From Thermodesulfobium narugense DSM 14796 (GTDB lineage Bacteria; Thermodesulfobiota; Thermodesulfobiia; Thermodesulfobiales; Thermodesulfobiaceae): a stretch of 64,000 bases of DNA. Each line of letters opens with the position of its first letter. Position 1 is the first letter of the stretch. The position numbers were made by a program, and so were the translations under genes. Shown here piece by piece: positions 62,130 through 64,000 of this stretch. The notes under the pieces were generated by a model. The model ran no database searches and was not told the DNA's origin. It saw nothing but the letters and a program-made list of their open reading frames with translations. The DNA is taken from the NCBI RefSeq assembly GCF_000212395.1, contig NC_015499.1, positions 1,189,421-1,253,420 of the forward strand. The letters are read 5' to 3'.

Positions 62130-63110
62130 TCACTTACCATTTTTGGTTAGCCACTTTGCGTAATCCAAAGAGTGATAAGAAATAATAATATCAGCTCCAG
62201 CTCTCAGAAAAGCATAGAAAATTTCTGAAACAGTACTCATTTCATCTAACCAGCCGTTTATGCTTGCAGCCTTTACCATAGAATATTCGCCACTCACGTT
62301 GTACACTGCAACCGGCAAAAGAACAACATCTTTAACAGCTTTTAATACGTCAAGATAGGCAAGGCCCGGCTTTACCATCAAGATATCAGCACATTCCTCT
62401 ACATCTATAAGAGCTTCCTTTATAGCTTCATTATAACCAAAAAACGGGCTCATTTGATGAGTTTTTCTATTACCAAATTTTGGGGCAGAGTCAGCAGCGT
62501 CTCTGAAAGGACCGTAAAAACAAGAAGAGTATTTAGCAGAATAGCTCATTATAATCGTGTTATAAAATCCCTTGTTGTCCAGCGCATTTCTAATGGACAA
62601 AACCATCCCGTCCATCATACCAGAAGGAGCAATTATATCTGCACCGCTTTCGGCGTAAGAGATTGCAACATCGTTAAGGACTTTTAGAGTTTCATCGTTT
62701 AAGATTTCGCCGTCCTTTACTATACCACAATGTCCATGATCGGTATACTCGCATAAACACGTGTCTGCAGCCACCACCATATCAGGAAATTCTTTTTTCA
62801 CAAGTCGAATGGCTTTTTGAACTTCTCCTTCACTGTTAAATGCCCAGCTCCCAATAGAATCTTTTATTTCAGAAACCCCAAAAAATATTATAGATTTTAT
62901 ACCGAATTGTACTACCTCTTCTACAAAATCTAAAACCTTGTCCACAGTGTATCTGTATACTCCAGGCATACTAACTATCTCTTCAGTCTTGCCAGATCCT
63001 GGTATCACAAATATTGGGAGCATAAGTTTTTTTGGTTCTACTAACGAATTATTCAATATTTCTCTTATGCCATCTCGTCTTATTCGTCTCGCCCTATACA
63101 TAGGAAACAT
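62130..63110 (-). CDS. hemB: Porphobilinogen synthase (delta-aminolevulinic acid dehydratase)
   Basis: 326 aa; condenses two ALA molecules to porphobilinogen. Zinc cysteines are in AADTCLCEYTDHGHCGIV (Zn-type, not Mg-type); Schiff-base lysines are in MSYSAKYSSCFYGPFRDAA and ADILMVKPGLAYLDV. It sits between the two radical SAM genes of the Ahb cluster, which ties early tetrapyrrole synthesis to the siroheme-dependent heme route. Confidence 0.97.
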   Translation of the reverse strand: MFPMYRARRIRRDGIREILNNSLVEPKKLMLPIFVIPGSGKTEEIVSMPGVYRYTVDKVLDFVEEVVQFGIKSIIFFGVSEIKDSIGSWAFNSEGEVQKAIRLVKKEFPDMVVAADTCLCEYTDHGHCGIVKDGEILNDETLKVLNDVAISYAESGADIIAPSGMMDGMVLSIRNALDNKGFYNTIIMSYSAKYSSCFYGPFRDAADSAPKFGNRKTHQMSPFFGYNEAIKEALIDVEECADILMVKPGLAYLDVLKAVKDVVLLPVAVYNVSGEYSMVKAASINGWLDEMSTVSEIFYAFLRAGADIIISYHSLDYAKWLTKNGK

Positions 63111-63143
63111 AAAAATTCCCCTTTCAAATAAATAAATTAAAAA

Positions 63144-64000
63144 TCAAAATTCTAATTTATCTATATAACATGCAGGATCTTCTTGCATAATATCGCCATG
63201 AACCACCTCAGCTCTAATTCTGCAACCACCACAAAGATAGTTATATTTACACTCACCACATATGCCTTTTAAATATCTCTCTTTGTTTCGAAGTTTTTTT
63301 AAAAGAGGTTCATTTTCATCTGTCCAGATCTGTGAAAATGGTCTTTCTCTTATATTTCCAAGATTATAGTGAAGCCAAAACTGGCATGGATGAACGTTGC
63401 CCTCATTATCAATATTTGCAAATTTTGTTCCCGCCGAACATCCACCGTGCATCTTCAATAGCTCTTTTATTTCGTCAGCTTTGTCAGGATTATTTGATGT
63501 AAGGTATAGATAAAGCGCAATACCATCTGCGTGGTTGTCTGTAGTAAGTATCTCCAGGTCCATGCCTTTTTTATCAAACTCAATAGTCTTTTTAACAAGC
63601 ATATTAAAAAGCTCTACGTTCTGTTCTTTAGTCAAGTCAAGATCAAGCATATCTTTGCCTCTTCCAGAATAAACCAAATGATACATACAAAATCTCGGAA
63701 TATTATTTTCTGCCACAAAATCAAGAACAGCAGGTAAATCTTGAAAGTTCATCTTGTTTACAGTAAACCTAACTCCTGACTTAAGCCCAATTTTTAAACA
63801 GTTTTTTATACCCTCAATAGATTTTCTAAAAGCACCCTCCACTCCTCTAAACCCATCGTGAACCTTTTCTAAACCATCCAAACTAATGCCTACATACTGA
63901 AAGTGACTATCTTTAAGTTTCTTAGCAACATCTTCTGTTATGAGAGTTCCATTAGAAGAAAGAACTGGTCTAATATTTTTTGAAAAAGCATACTCTGCCA
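63144..64000 (-). CDS. ahbC: Radical SAM/SPASM protein, 12,18-didecarboxysiroheme deacetylase type (AhbC/NirJ1-like), partial
   Basis: The C-terminal ~285 residues; the N-terminus with the CxxxCxxC motif lies beyond base 64000. Visible: SSNGTLITEDVAKKLKDSHF, YVGISLDGLEKVHDGFRG, FTVNKMNFQDLPAVLDF, RFCMYHLVYSGRGKDML, TTDNHADGIALYLYL, GCSAGTKFANIDNEGNVHPC and a SPASM end CGECKYNYLCGGCRIRAE. The HLVYSGRG and TTDNHADG pattern matches AhbC/NirJ1, which removes the acetyl groups of 12,18-didecarboxysiroheme. It is 33 nt from hemB in the same direction. Confidence 0.83.
   Translation of the reverse strand, partial: AEYAFSKNIRPVLSSNGTLITEDVAKKLKDSHFQYVGISLDGLEKVHDGFRGVEGAFRKSIEGIKNCLKIGLKSGVRFTVNKMNFQDLPAVLDFVAENNIPRFCMYHLVYSGRGKDMLDLDLTKEQNVELFNMLVKKTIEFDKKGMDLEILTTDNHADGIALYLYLTSNNPDKADEIKELLKMHGGCSAGTKFANIDNEGNVHPCQFWLHYNLGNIRERPFSQIWTDENEPLLKKLRNKERYLKGICGECKYNYLCGGCRIRAEVVHGDIMQEDPACYIDKLEF

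Overview
The window is AT-rich, gene-dense bacterial chromosome. The organism looks like a thermophilic diderm outside the Proteobacteria. My best guess is Thermodesulfobium or a close relative, inferred from gene content and not from any search. The supporting signs are: an OmpM-like outer-membrane porin with an N-terminal SLH domain (8617-10242); an LpxL/HtrB-type acyltransferase (14860-15774); siroheme-dependent (Ahb) heme genes typical of sulfate reducers and archaea (60634-64000); and autotrophy-style sugar phosphate genes (27327-30402). TTG and GTG start codons are unusually common and often have better Shine-Dalgarno spacing than any ATG.

Layout. 1-2516 is a minus-strand housekeeping run (pyrD, then dtd-rdgB-gcvT, the last cut by the window edge). 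2630-2984 holds tRNA-Pro(CGG) behind a small FmdB-type zinc-ribbon gene. 3204-6143 has a sulfite-oxidase-like molybdoprotein, a DUF445 membrane protein and a ThiF/MoeB-like enzyme. 6267-8568 is a secreted serpin followed by a secreted protein of unknown function, facing the SLH porin across a shared hairpin. 10417-16153 is a minus-strand envelope region: ferritin-like protein, EamA transporter, GerMN lipoprotein, AMIN-amidase, two unknowns, acyltransferase and CoA-binding protein. 16320-16677 is tmRNA; beyond its 3' end lies about 1 kb of truncated genes (helicase/Res fragment, HEPN fragment, transposase stub). 17852-23403 carries a PAS-GGDEF protein, murI and glnE.

23405-33608 contains an M18 aminopeptidase, a radical SAM protein, a 1.4 kb insertion sequence with a frameshifted transposase, a sugar phosphate cluster (fsa, fbp, class II aldolase), an ECF sigma/anti-sigma/bactofilin-like operon, a bacterioferritin-like gene and rfbC. 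33691-48015 is biosynthesis and proteostasis on the plus strand: leuCDB, argCJB, a thioredoxin-fold ORF, an orphan groES, miaA, dapF, tig-clpP-clpX; galU is on the opposite strand. 48076-55457 is a minus-strand signalling block: TPR protein, PAS-GGDEF, a 1142-residue PAS/GAF/GGDEF/EAL protein and a soluble chemoreceptor with a CZB domain. 55774-64000 has priA, xth, rsmA, pdxA and the heme cluster (ahbB-like, ahbD-like, hemB, ahbC-like, the last cut by the window edge).

Most of the window is ordinary chromosomal core. The accessory signals are the debris at tmRNA, the insertion sequence with duplicated inverted ends, the serpin pair and the Cys-rich PAS domains. I see no intact CRISPR, prophage or defence system.
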